A stretch of DNA of 42,222 nucleotides from Clavulina sp. PMI_390 (Eukaryota > Basidiomycota > Agaricomycetes > Cantharellales > Hydnaceae): the NCBI GenBank assembly GCA_015039315.1, contig WIDE01000182.1:1-42222 (forward strand), in the 5' to 3' direction. Positions 14,401-25,061 of the stretch are shown here, piece after piece (the first letter of the stretch is position 1; each line of letters opens with the position of its first letter). The notes below the pieces were generated by a model. That model did not search any database. It saw only the letters and a list, made by a program, of their open reading frames with translations, and was not told where the DNA came from. The position numbers and the translations under genes are program-made.

Positions 14401-14656
14401 CATCTTTATCATCACGGGGATCGTCGTCGGACTCAACTTCTTTGTCTTCATATTCTTTTTCGTCAAGTGGGTGGGCGTGAGGATGTGGAGAGGCGTGAAG
14501 TGGGTGGGGGCATTGGTGGGCCTAGGGCGGAGGCCAACTGATGTGCTTCCAGTGGCACCTGAAGTCGTGGAGGTAAAGGTGTCAGGAGACCCTCCAATAC
14601 GCATGCCTGTTCCGATTGTCGAGGTCAGCCAATATCGCCCAGCAGAGAAGGCGTAA
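11487..14656 (+). CDS. Membrane protein with kelch-like N-terminal region and four C-terminal membrane segments
   Basis: An 856-residue protein not recognised as a named family. The ATG at 11487 has a strong context (CACCATGG). Exons: 11487-12237, 12316-12489, 12551-12668, 12735-13114, 13187-13332, 13415-13831, 13918-13934, 14001-14166, 14255-14656. Residues 1-170 are acidic and Ser/Pro-rich. The middle has degenerate kelch-like strands (SSLFLVGNQAYDHVWRLDL, DSIIVIGG, NIWQYSMPNHTW, TCIWALNLR), suggesting a beta-propeller. After a Pro/Thr-rich linker come four hydrophobic segments: around MGFIAVDAAILGL, AIAVSILTALIGVTFTCWLY, MLAVMVTLGSFAFFVYHVL and VVLPIFIITGIVVGLNFFVF. Exon 7 is only 17 nt. 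The propeller would face the side opposite to any charged tail, but topology is not determined. Function is unknown; the fused layout is the informative part. Confidence 0.75.
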
Positions 14657-14970
14657 AATCGGCCAGATTCGCGCACATCATATGCTTGTACACCCAACTC
14701 ATTTGTTATTGCTTTCGTACACCTTTGCGCATATAACTTTCTTTCTGTTTCTCCTCATTTGTTTTTTCTTTCCTTTTACTCTTTCGTTCGCGTTATCTTT
14801 CGCTCTTCATTTACAGGATATCAAGCCTCTAGTCCATTATGTCAGGTTGTGTATGTAAATCAGAACTCTAGTGTCGCTTTATGCAGCTTGCTTAGCGCTA
14901 CCCTCCCGACTAGCAGCAACATTAATGGGGGTATAGGAATGTTAGGATGTAGGTGATGATAACTGTCAAA

Positions 14971-15606
14971 TCAGTCGATTTGGTATCCGTGATGCCTCAG
15001 CCACCAGCGGCTTGCGGCCTCTTGCGCAGCGACAATACTATTCCCTTGGCCAGTCGCAATCCATATCGTAGAATCGCCATCTTCAGGGAACATATGTTAC
15101 ATTGAGCATGAATCAAACCCAATGAATAGAACGTCACCAAATAGTTTCACATCATGAGTAGAGGTGCCTCCACTGGTTCCTTCATTGGACTCCTAGATCC
15201 CGGGGCCCACAAGCCAAGGTTAGAAATTGTGCTACTACAGAATTCAACCTCATTGCAACGGTCAGTCCAAGGAACTCACCCATTTAGGTGTCCATCCGAG
15301 CTCTGCAAAGACTTGATTGAGTCTTGTGAGATTAGGATGGGCTTGAGACGGGCAGCGAGTCACCAAACTGTGTGATGACGCATAAAGAGCAGAACTCACT
15401 GTTCTCCATGGCTCTAGCTGGTATTGGGATGTTGGATAGACATACTAGACTTGCTGCCGCTATATATCGTTCGGATTAGCGCGACACGGGGCAGCCTACG
15501 CGCCTAGCGGAGGTAAGACGCGCTCCTTCATAGTATGGCGCCGATGTGCATCAAGAAAGCGTGGAGCGCCAGAGCCTTGCGCTTAAGAGGGTCCAGAGTA
15601 TCTGAT
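14971..15606 (-). pseudogene. Broken gene relic, family not recognised
   Basis: Minus-strand fragments that look coding but cannot be joined into an open gene. The last piece (15192 down to 14971) reads ESNEGTSGGTSTHDVKLFGD, then LFIGFDSCSM. A single in-frame TAA (15097-15099) follows, and the same frame resumes as FPEDGDSTIWIATGQGNS, AAQEAASRWWLRHHGYQID and a TGA. Upstream, 15367-15280 gives RLNQVFAELGWTPKW with a good GT donor. Further up, 15606-15528 gives DPLKRKALALHAFLMHIGA ending in TGA. Splice sites, composition and phase suggest a former multi-exon gene inactivated by point mutations. An alternative is a real gene with an unrecognised intron across 15097-15099. No function is proposed. 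Confidence 0.4.
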
Positions 15607-16721
15607 CTGCACACACAAGTGTAAGGCAAAGATTGACACATATATTTGTGATTGTTGAGACGCCGGAGAGGATGAATTCCTCAGTTAACAGCTAAAAAGT
15701 CTGTTCTCGAGAGCGAATCATTTCCGCCGCAAGTGGAATGATGCTATTGTGCACCTTCGTCGACGAAAAGCTCCCCGCCTTTAGGAAGTAAATCCAAAAC
15801 TTACTCTCATGAGGGGATATGTTCGAGATTATCGGCGATTATAAAATAGATATGATCTGATATCACACCATTTCTTGCTGCTAGATTGGGTGCTGCTGAT
15901 CCTGTCCCGCCGCAAGTCGTTGTTGCGGGGCAGGTCAGCATCTAAGTGAGTGATTTTAGCATGAGCTGTCGTCTCTCTGGTTTCCATCGGCCTTTAAGGC
16001 TTCTAAGTGGCCAACCGTTGTACTTCAATGCAGAGGGATGGAACAACGAGTTATGCGTGGAGTATCCGCTTATCACAGGCTCAACAGCTGTAGGCCCTTG
16101 GAGGCATTGGATATTCCAAGAAGGTAGCATCGTTCATCTCTAAGGGCAGAGTCAGATGTTGAATGGCAAATATCCTGTGCTGTAAAAGAACCAAAAGGGG
16201 CGGTGTTGTGTCTCAAGTCTCGACTGCCACAAATAAGGTTAAATAAGCCTTGCCCAGCCATTGCAAGCGACACAACCCGCGGAAGTGGAGAACTCAATTA
16301 AAATCAACTGATTAGTAGAAGGTAGAAGTTATAGAAGCTTTCCTGAATAAATAACCTCCCAAATTAATCATTAACACCAGTCGGTGTAGGGTGAATCTCA
16401 AGTAATGCGGCGGCAAAGGTCAGAGGACTGTTCGCTTCCCGGTGTGACAGTCAAAACAGACCTTAATCCTATGCTCGATGCGATTGAACTTGAGTAATTC
16501 CCACACTGGAATAACTCGTTAGTCCACGAACGAGTTGGAGACTCGCTTGTACCGAAAAAACTCGTGTAATCATTAGCTACTCTTAAGCGGCTAGAAACAT
16601 AGTTGGCAGATGCGTGAGTGGGCTTTGATTCCATTACAAGCGGCGCCTCAAATATGTTCAACAAACAACAATGTAAATGATGTGTAAGGGAAAGTCCCTC
16701 CCGTCCATCTTTCACCTAATA
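15607..16721. other. Gene-free stretch
   Basis: No coding region with splice logic or family motif is seen on either strand. The one structural feature noticed is a GC-rich imperfect hairpin: CCTGTCCCGCCGCAA at 15901-15915 pairs with TTGCGGGGCAGG just downstream. It could be part of an old repeat; there is no further support. Confidence 0.4.
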
Positions 16722-17674
16722 TCAAGTACTGGTGCCAGTAGGTGTGGAGCGAAGATCAGCGAACACCCCTGCGTTGGTAGCAGGGTCATCACATATATAA
16801 GTTGTCACATTCCCAGAACCGACTGTGGGCGACAATACTCCGCTCGCGTGTTTGTAGCCATAGAAGCTATCGCAGGAGCTAGTCGCACCTTGAGTACCAT
16901 TTGCAGTGGCCGCGCCAGTCTTCAAAAATAAGCAAATAGTAAGCACTCATATATCAATAGATAGAATATTGCCTATAGCTCAATAGATACACACCCAAAA
17001 TAGGACTTCGTGTGTTGTGTCTTGGCTAAATGTTCTCCAAGCAAAATTTTGAGGGATAGAAGCAGCAGTGGTCATTTGGCCGCTAGCCGAATTCAAGCAT
17101 GATGTAGAAATTCCCGCGCCAGTGGCCTATGATTAGACCACACCATGTTAGCGAATATCAGTTTTTGATTGAACATTGAACTGGACGAAGTCACGGTTTG
17201 CTTACCGCATCCACTGCAAGGCAGCTCGTACTTTCAGGCAAATAAATTCGACCGAAAAGGGGGTCGCCCGCCTCAACTAGGACATTTGACGATCCAGCAT
17301 AGTTCGGTGTACATGTCTACGAGACGTAGCTGAAGTCAGAAGAAATTGCCCCAGAGTCAGCGACGTCATTTCAAACCTGGAACTCCGCATGAACCGGAAC
17401 ACCTGAGGAGCCATCATATGCGAGGGTGCCAGAGTGAAGGCTGAATGGATTCCATGCTCCTATTGGCAAAGAGGGACTATATGTTAGCGCAGCAATACAC
17501 AAGCTCTTGAGGGAACACACCGTTGACGAGAGAGGTAGCAAGATAGCCCGACTTATAAGTAACACATTTTGGGCTGGTGGCCCGCTCCTCGAGAGATTCA
17601 TGAGGAAGAGCAGCTGCCAACGTGAGGAGCCCAAATAAACTTGCAACAAGGTCTGAAGCACGAGCCAGCATCAT
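16722..17674 (-). CDS. Small secreted cysteine-containing protein, copy B
   Basis: A 225-residue predicted secreted protein of unknown family. Exons on the minus strand: 17674-17521, 17459-17377, 17316-17206, 17126-16995, 16919-16722. The N terminus is a signal peptide (hydrophobic SLFGLLTLAAALP) followed by LEERATSPKCVTYKSGYLAT. Later landmarks are GAWNPFSLHSGTLAYDG, CTPNYAGSSNV, YLPESTSCLAVDA, IPQNFAWRTFSQD and GFYGYK-type sequence near the end (DSFYGYKHASG), finishing VFADLRSTPTGTST. Two adjacent Met codons (17674, 17671) could each start it. A TATA box (TATAAATA) lies at 17735-17728, about 54 bases upstream. Its paralogue is the next gene up (19187-20118). Exons 2-5 have the same lengths in both (83, 111, 132, 198 nt), so the paired coding regions align with few or no gaps. 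The fold may be beta-rich; function unknown. Confidence 0.8.
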
Positions 17675-19186
17675 AGGCAACTGAGGGAAGCTAGGAGTGC
17701 GACATCAGCATGACTACTCGCAAATGGTATTTATACCAGGATGTATATTCGAAGATAATTCAGTGAAGTTTACGTGAACTGATGGCATCATGGGATCTTG
17801 GGAAGGTGGCTATTTCAGCTGAAGAGGCAATTTGCTTAGGAACAAGAATGTTTGCCTCAAACCAAAACAATGATCCACCGACTGCGGGGGTGACTCAATT
17901 TGGTTGATGGTAAACGCAGGTTGGCGTAGATAAAAAGAACAGTCAAAATATTGAACGTTGAAGGCCACGATCGCAATGCGACGGATACTAGGGAATAAAC
18001 AAATCGTCAAACCGATACAAGGCGTGATCAGCTGAATCATAATAGAGAGCTACCTCGAAATGTAACGAGGTGATGGGCTTACTCTCAAGCGACCGTCTCC
18101 TTCACTATCAAATTGTCAGTGAGAAGATTTTCTCGTGTATTCTCCGGTAGCTTTATGGTTGGAGGGTCAGCCCTCAAAATTTGACGTAAATGCCAAGACA
18201 TCGACCAACTATAGAAAATAATGAGCAATTATTAGGCTGGTACTGGGTTTCCACCAGCAAACGCGTTAGCATAGTCCTGGGCAGGATCTTGAGTTGGTGA
18301 TTGGAGTGTCAGGAAAGCTGCGCTTCCATGATAGGAGGGCAAGGCTTCAAGGGACACTTTGCAAGTCGAAGGCCAAGCAATAACCCGATTTGCTTGGCGT
18401 GAGCAATTGATTGATGAAGTTTGGCTGCCCGCATGAGCTTTCAAACGACTAAACGGCTCAAGCGACAGGTCTTTGCCAACGAGTACCGCTGAAAGCCTAC
18501 GAGGATGCGACGTGGAGGTCAAGGGTCAGCCGTAAAGAGAAGGCTCTAAGCAGGCTATGAACAGGTGTTCGTGTCTCGGCAGGATCCTGAATGTTCAGGG
18601 CTATATAGAAGGTATTGCTTTAGGCAATAAGCGAGCAGACATACTATATCCGCGATAGCTAGATGACATGACAGGTCCTTATAATGAGCTCGGGGGTTCC
18701 GACAGCTCAAGGGCATCAAAAGACTTGATAGAGGCAAATCTTCTGAAACTTCCATGTTTGTGAAACTTGCTGTTTGATCAAATGAAAAGGATTGGTGCTA
18801 CAGGAATTGTCCCTCGATCCAGATACTGAGACAATGCCCCAAATCTGAAGCTTTCTTCTCACCCCCCCCACTCGCTAGGGTGGATCAATACCATAGAGGA
18901 CGTTATACGCCGTGTAGAGCGTCGACAAAACCAATGAAGGCCGATAATGTGGTAGAAGCCGAGTACAGCTTCCTTTCATGTCAAGAGATTATATGTACGG
19001 ATGTATTGGGGCCAACGGCCCTGCATAATCTCATTCTCTTCTTTCTGTACTTGACTAATTGGCGTCCCGTGCAGGATTAACAAACCCAGGCTCTTAGAGA
19101 CCAGGGCTTTGGGAACATCAATTCTAGACGGTAATCTTAGAACATGTTTTTACAGAAGAAGTAAATCTTGGACAAAATATGCACGT
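17675..19186. other. Spacer between the two secreted-protein genes
   Basis: This holds the promoter of copy B and the 3' flank of copy A. The TATA box of copy B is at 17728-17735. A 19-base block at 18180-18198 also occurs upstream of copy A (20727-20745). A 96-codon open frame on the minus strand (18522-18232) has no family motif and is not called as a gene. Confidence 0.5.
18180..18198. repeat. 19-bp repeat upstream of the secreted-protein genes, unit 1
   Basis: TTTGACGTAAATGCCAAGA, identical to the sequence at 20727-20745. It lies about 506 bases upstream of the copy B start. The core TGACGTAA resembles a bZIP (ATF/CREB-type) site. It may be a leftover of the tandem duplication or a conserved control element. 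Confidence 0.6.
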
Positions 19187-20118
19187 CTAGCTCGAAGTGC
19201 CAGTAGCCGTGGGGCGGAGGTCTGCGAATACGCCCGCTAGAGTAGAGTTGCTGTTGCACATATAAGTCGTGACCTGATTGGGACCCTGAGTGGGGACGAG
19301 AGATCCGCTTGGGTGCTGGTAGCCATAGAACCCTCCACAAGTACCACCCGCTCCCTGAGTACCGTTTGCGGTAGCAGCTCCAGCCTTTACACCATAAGAA
19401 CGTTAGAGCTAAAGATCTCTCCATCACGGGAGGTTCCGAACGTACCCAGAACAAGGTTTGGTGAGTATCATCTTGGCTAAACGTGCGCCAAGCAAAGTTC
19501 TGCGGGATTGAGGCAGCAGTGGCCATGTCCCCACTGGCCGAACTCAAGCATGAAGTGGATTTTCCATAGCCGGTAGTCTTGATTTCACAGATATTATTAG
19601 TTAGCCATGAGGGTTAGATTCAGAACCGTCGGTGGGAGGGGCAGGAGGCGTACCGTATCAACTGCAATACAGCTTTTGGTATCGGGCAAGTAGAGGCGAC
19701 CATAAAGCTGGTCGCCTGGAGCCTGGTAAACATTAGAGGATCCAGCGTAGTTTGGTGTGCACGTCTATCCGCAGATTTTAGTCTTATAGTGATGCCTCGC
19801 CATCGCCTTGATGCACTGACCTGGAATTGTACGGAGATTGGGGTACCGGAGCCACCGGCGTAAGCAATAGTGCCAGAGTGGAAGGTGAACGGAGTCCAGG
19901 CTCCTAATAGTCCAAAATCGCGGAGTGAGGCTTCGGCCTTGCTTGCGTCTTCTAATACAATACTCACCGTTGATGACTGAAGTTGCAAGGTAACCCGACT
20001 TATAGGTCACACACTTTGGGCTCGTATCCCGCTCCTCAAGTGAGGTGCGTGGAAGGGCAACCGTGGACGCAATGACAGTGAAGAGAACGGCGAGGGCGTG
20101 GAATGGACGGTCCAACAT
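19187..20118 (-). CDS. Small secreted cysteine-containing protein, copy A
   Basis: A 224-residue predicted secreted protein, paralogue of the gene at 16722-17674. Exons on the minus strand: 20118-19968, 19903-19821, 19764-19654, 19577-19446, 19384-19187. The N terminus is a signal peptide (MLDRPFHALAVLFTVIASTV) followed by LEERDTSPKCVTYKSGYLAT. Later landmarks are GAWTPFTFHSGTIAYAG, CTPNYAGSSNVYQ, YLPDTKSCIAVDT, SIPQNFAWRTFSQD, CGGFYGYQHPSG and the end VFADLRPTATGTSS. Six cysteines are shared in position with copy B, consistent with disulfides. The Leu-Glu-Glu-Arg after the signal peptide could be a dibasic-like pro-site, but only one Arg is present. A TATA element (CATAAATA) is at 20188-20181. 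Family unknown; extracellular role inferred from the signal peptide. Confidence 0.82.
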
Positions 20119-20280
20119 GTTGATGCAGTAAGAGGAAGCTGAGAGGTTGCTTGCTGTCCCTTAACCCCGGTGTCGAGCCCTATTTATGCGAAGCGGTGAG
20201 GCGAGAAGGGCTTGGCGGGGAACCTTTGTGAAATTGGTGTGTCGTATGGGCTAGTGAGGCTCCAAATTTTACGTTTACTG

Positions 20281-20345
20281 ATCGGGATCACCACTCGCCG
20301 AGAGTAAGAGCTCTACATGTACTTTCGGTGAACAGTGATCCCGAT
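20281..20345. repeat. Inverted repeat, 11-bp arms
   Basis: ATCGGGATCAC at 20281-20291 and its exact reverse complement GTGATCCCGAT at 20335-20345, separated by 43 bases, about 165-230 bases upstream of the copy A start. It could be a regulatory dyad; chance cannot be excluded. Confidence 0.45.
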
Positions 20346-20726
20346 TGGTTGCGGTTCGAACTAGAAGCCACCAACTGGTGAACTACTGAACCCATGACTC
20401 GTACCACCATCATTATGGTCGCCCAGCGTGGAATTTGGAAGGCAGGTGAATCATATGGTTTGTGGAGCAGGAATGATCTGGCGAGTCATGGCGTAAAGAG
20501 GGCGGGAGAAAATTCCTCTACTTCAGCATCACCGACAGAAACGAAATGATAACTCTCCGTTTCCCTGAGAGACCTCGGGCGTGATCAATTCAGCCCGAAG
20601 ATACAGCTGTGCAGTTCTTGAAATATGGGGCGGTAGTGTTGAGGTTTAGAGTCAACGATCGGCGCAAGACCGAGGGAGGAGAATTCAATTAGGAGGTGCT
20701 TATGCTGAGCGCTCAACGACAAAGGT

Positions 20727-20745
20727 TTTGACGTAAATGCCAAGA
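20727..20745. repeat. 19-bp repeat upstream of the secreted-protein genes, unit 2
   Basis: Identical to 18180-18198; lies about 609 bases upstream of the copy A start, in the same orientation relative to the gene as unit 1. Confidence 0.6.
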
Positions 20746-21085
20746 GTGTGACATTGGCCGAGGACGGAGTTTCGGGGCGGCGAAGCTCCACCCCCGCCAC
20801 GAGAGATCTATAGTTCATCATACCGAACAACAATTCATTTACGAGAGGCGGATGTTCACCTGAGGCAGGAGAGTGCTCCACGAAGACTAAGAGTTGTTAG
20901 TACGTTATATCGCCATGTGGAACACGCCCGGGCCGCAGCTTACGATCAGAGTCTTAGTCAGGGGGTCACAGGATGCAAAGTAGATCAATCGCGCGAAGGG
21001 GTGGTCAGGTTGGAACCTTGATCCATTTCCGAGCAAACATCTTATTATTCGATTTGTGCGTCACACACGTTCTCTCAAGAGGAAC

Positions 21086-24021
21086 TCAGGTAAACAGCCT
21101 GCATCCTCCCGAGTGGAAGTGATCGTAGACTGCCGTCCTGACAGCGTTCGAGTCCTTGGACGAGATTATCTTTGTGCTGCATTTGTAGCAGAAGTGTCTG
21201 AGGAGAGAGCTGTAAGCATATCCCTGCTTGCAGAGAGATAAGTAGAGCAAAGATGGACTCACGTATGGCACCCAGGTACGACACACGTCATATGATTACA
21301 CCCTTCGTTCCGCAGGATCGGCGTCGCACAACCAGGGCATCGCTTCGCCCCAGTCGTTTGCAAATAATTCTTCAAATCGTCTGCACTGCAGAAATGCGGC
21401 TCTACTATACCCTGGTATTCCGGGGTGGCGTCCTCTGGTGGAGGTGGGCGAGGAACGACTTTGCCGCAATCTTTGCAGGACCTCCCGTGGCAGTTTGGGA
21501 GTGGGCAGTCTATGAAGCTGTTGGAGAGGTATTCTTGTCGGTCAATATAGACTGACTCAGAGCACCTGGAAGATAATTATGATACGGATGATAATAAAGT
21601 TTTGGTAATGTCAGCCAACGTCTGGGCAGAAAAGGAAGGAGAATGGACGAAAGGCGAAGAGAAAGGGACGTACTTGGCACACCGATGCAGCACAGCATAT
21701 TCGGCCAACTCGAGTCTCTCAAGCGTATCTCTCTCAAGGCGGCTAAGTTCCAAGAACTCAATGAAATCCCTCGAGATCTCACCCTCTTCCTTTCTCCCTC
21801 CTCTTTCTCGCCCACGAGTACTCCCTCGCTCCGCGACGCACCCAGGACAAGGCATATCCAACTTACCCTCCTCCAAACGCGCAATGACGTAGCCGCGCAC
21901 GCAATCGAAGCAGAACACATGCTTGCACCCAGGTATGATCGCGCGCTCGAAACGCTCTAGTTCGGAGGCGCATACGCCACATTCTGCAAGGTCTGGAATG
22001 GACGAGGAAGATCCTGTGGGTGAGGAAGAGAGGTCCGGGAGGGATGAGCTTGTGGATCCTGGTGAGGAATGTGGGGAGAGTAAAGCGGGGTCGTGATCGT
22101 GAGCGTGGCCAGAGACGGGGGAGAGCAAGTTGCTATCAGGAATAGGAATGGGTGAAGGTCTGTTGTTATTGGGGTTCGGCAGGTGGATGGGTATAGGGAC
22201 GGGCTCGAGGGGTGGGGGTACAGGGAGCGGGTGGGCCGAGTCTTCTGGACCATCTTGTGGAGGGTCAGGAAGATCTCTAGGCTCTTGCACATCGGGTTCG
22301 TGGGATGCATTGCGATGAGGCGAGCGACGTCCGAGACCCTCATACAACACATAGGGATTAGGGTGAGGACCTAGTGGAGGCGGTGGTGGCAATGGGACAA
22401 CCGCGTCATTCATAGAACCATCAGCCTCGTCAACATGCACCGCCGCCGGACGCGGCCTAGCACCACGCTCCGCCTCATCATACAAGAACAACAAGCTCCC
22501 AGCCGTACCTCTTCTGACGATCATGGGCGCCGGGGGTCTCCCATGCACATCTCTCGCGCCAGCTTCGTCCTGATGCTGAGGCTGGACAAGATGCTCTCGC
22601 ACATGAGAGAACTTTTGGCGCAAGCGCGAGAGGTTGAAATTATTGAACACAGGTGGGCGCGCGCTGCCATGATTCGAACGACGACGGCCTTGAGGCTGAG
22701 GCTGGGAGTGCGCGCTAGCGAAAAAATCATTGATCGGTTGGATATCACGATGGAGCTCGGGCTCATGCTCTGTAAATCGATGGTCATGCGGGCCAGGAGA
22801 AGGTGAAGGCTGGCGCGAGGCTGAGTTCGAACGCGATCGTGAGCGGGATCGCGCTCTATTCGCTAACGCGCTAAAGAACCCTCCGCCACTCCCGCTGCCA
22901 TTGGTACCGGAACTTCCGGAAGGCTGTGGTGATAGCATAGCAGGTGAAGGAGAAGAAGGACCAGCATGGTATCCTGCAAATACCGGAGGAGCAGCGCCAA
23001 TCGGAGGCGGAAGAGGAGGCAGTGGTCGATCCGGTCTATGGGGACTCGGATTAGACCCCGCGCTCTTCACTCTCCGATGACCTAGAGCCATCCATCTTTC
23101 CATGTCGCTGGTCTTTGACGCGCGCCTCTGCTCGTTCTCGAGGGTCCTGCTCAGGAGCGCGGCGTCTTGCATCACAGCTTCCAGGCGGTCCTCCATTCTT
23201 CGAGAAGATGATGAAGCAGCGCCAGGAGTAGAATCAGGATGCCCATAATGGTTGGGGATAGGGAAGGAAGGAGGATGATGGGGATGAGCTGAATATGAGG
23301 ATTGCGCCTCAGTGTTCTCGCGCTGCAGTTGGACCAGATACGGGTTCGTCTCCCATTCATTGTTGTCGCCACTTGGAGGATGATGAGGCGGTGGCGGTGG
23401 TTGAAAGTGTGGATGAGAAGAATGCGAGGATAAATATGGAGATGCAGAATAAGGATGGGAAGGATGTTCAGTGACGATCAGGCTTGGCGTTGGTGGCATT
23501 ATGATATGTGAGTCTGAGAGGTGAGAGCGGTGGAGGCTCTGTGGTCTTGAATTGCCAATAGGATCAGTGCTGCTCGTAGCACCACCACGAGGAGGAGGTG
23601 CGAGATGATGCATCCATGCATAATTAGTTGTGCGAGGCTCAGGAATCCCGTGTTCGGCGAGGCCATCATGATCATCATTATCTCGAGCGCGACCCTTGCC
23701 TTTTGCCGACGAGGAAGGGGATGACGATCCAATGGATAGAGAGTGCAGGTTGTATGCATCAGATACTGCCTGTACTTCAGAGGGATACGGGTCAGTATAT
23801 ATGGATGGTGTAGGCATTGGAGCGCCAGCGTGGAAAGGGGGTGTGCTAGGCCCAGGTGCCATATCCTGTAGTGGATGCCAAATGGGCGGAGACGGCTGGG
23901 GACGACCAAGCAAGGAAGGGGTTGTTTCCAGTGCATCCACCAAGGCGGCGAATACTTCGTCAGGGCCTCGTCTGTTTGACGAAGTGGAGCTAACGCCACT
24001 GGGCCTGGGGTTGGAATTCAT
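21086..24021 (-). CDS. RBR-type RING finger E3 ligase-like protein with long disordered N terminus
   Basis: A 920-residue protein in three exons: 24021-21674, 21565-21263, 21197-21086. Residues 1-675 are low complexity (Pro, Ser, His), with an Arg-Ser run (NRARSRSRSRSNSASRQ). RING1 is at about 681-728 (CGVCASELERF, GCKHVFCFDC, CPGC). A variant IBR follows (RCAKCSE, FIDCPLPNCHGRSCKDCGK). RING2 is at about 859-895 (CPGCATPILRNEGCNHMTC, CHTHFCYKC), where C872 is the expected catalytic cysteine. This order and the GCNHMTC signature fit RBR ligases, which pass ubiquitin through a RING2 cysteine. It is a different subclass from the RNF216-like gene at 7128. The exon 1 donor splits the AAG codon of RCAKCS. 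Substrates are unknown; the disordered front may recruit them. Confidence 0.85.
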
Positions 24022-24594
24022 CGTGCTGGAGCTTATCGAAGGGAGAGGGGTGGGTGGATCTACCGAGATCGGTGTCGGCGTCGACTGTCAGGCACAAACT
24101 ACAACCGAGCTCAACATCAACACCAAGTAGTGGCAGTAAGGAAGAAGGGGGAAAAGAAAACAACAACTCACGCGCGCGCGTTTCCCTTGTTATAGATAGG
24201 TGAAATGAATAGCAACGTTTGACAGGGACTAAATATAAAAAGGGTGGATCGAGCGCGCATGGCAATCGATGCTGTGCTGACACTGCCAAGTGAATGAGCG
24301 AAAATGAGTGAGTGCGATTCATGTGAGTTTGTTGATTTGCTTTGATTCAAACCGAGCACAGGTGCGGTTCTTGAAGTATATTCTTCATTAAGAATGGGGT
24401 GGGCCGACGGTAGAAATACAGTGAAGTGCTTGGTTGAATGGATACATGTCAATATCTGAGAGAGCGAGCGAGCGCACTGGATCGATGCTGTGGAGCTGTT
24501 GAAGGTGCCGAGAGTAAACCGAAGGCGGTGGCAAAGATGGTTATCAGAACACGAGACCACCCGTCGCGAAAACAAAGAGGGGCTGTCGGGAGAC
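24022..24594. other. Upstream region of the RING gene, 3' flank of the small conserved gene
   Basis: Both flanking genes are on the minus strand. A GC-alternating run (ACGCGCGCGCG) is at about 24171-24181. No additional gene or clear TATA box is seen. Confidence 0.4.
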
Positions 24595-25061
24595 TTACGT
24601 GGGGGAGACTTGGCACTGATATCTTGGTTGCGTCACTCTGTCTCTTGTTGGATCTTGCGTTCTTGATCCTCTAGGCGAATCCTACATAGATCGAGTCAGT
24701 AAGGAGGTGGTCAAACGATGAGACAGAACAGTTGAGCACAAACTTGTTGCGTTTGACGAGCAGGCGGACAGTGGTAGCCCGTTCGCGTTCTGTCATTTCA
24801 TGCCAATTTGCAATCCTAGACAGAGTCTGCATAGTAAAGATAAGTCGAATGTGCAATCTCCTAGATGCGAGAAAAAAAGCCACAAACCCCGTCAGAGTTG
24901 ACAACGAGTGGCCCTAGGCTGTCAAACTTGATCGCGTCTCCTGAGTTTACATCCAGCTTTGGCGCGTCCGTCGATGGCGTAGGCCCTTCGATCAGTGCCG
25001 CTGGCTCTTTGGGAGTATTTTCGTCGATTTTATCATTTTCTGGTGCCGTTGCAGAGGACAT
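24595..25061 (-). CDS. Small conserved fungal protein (LGPLVVNSDGTLSRI family)
   Basis: A protein of about 114 residues in three exons: 25061-24888, 24826-24744, 24682-24595. The first ~45 residues are a polar leader. The conserved part is FDSLGPLVVNSDGTLSRIANW followed by MTERERATTVRLLVKRNK and IRLE. This pattern is familiar from short uncharacterised proteins of many fungi, in which the region after NSDGTLSRI ends in a basic helix. The joins recreate that motif exactly, which fixes introns 1 and 2. The C terminus after IRLEDQE diverges. The stop overlaps a possible GTAAGT donor, so one more exon downstream cannot be excluded. It is transcribed away from the kelch gene at 25260. Function unknown. 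Confidence 0.75.

Larger units (their letters stand above)
20119..21085. other. Promoter side of secreted copy A
   Basis: The TATA element of copy A is at 20181-20188. An 11-bp inverted repeat lies at 20281-20291 and 20335-20345, and the 19-bp repeat shared with copy B at 20727-20745. A 98-codon minus-strand open frame (20881-20585) shows no motif or splice support and is not called. Confidence 0.5.

Noticed and set aside
15901..15934. GC-rich hairpin as a possible transposon end or terminator
   Set aside because: A single imperfect hairpin with no partner repeat, target duplication or transposase nearby.
18232..18522. 96-codon minus-strand frame between the secreted genes
   Set aside because: No signal peptide, domain or similarity to the flanking paralogues beyond a few residues; treated as spacer.
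20585..20881. 98-codon minus-strand frame upstream of secreted copy A
   Set aside because: No motif and it spans the repeated 19-bp block; more likely promoter sequence.
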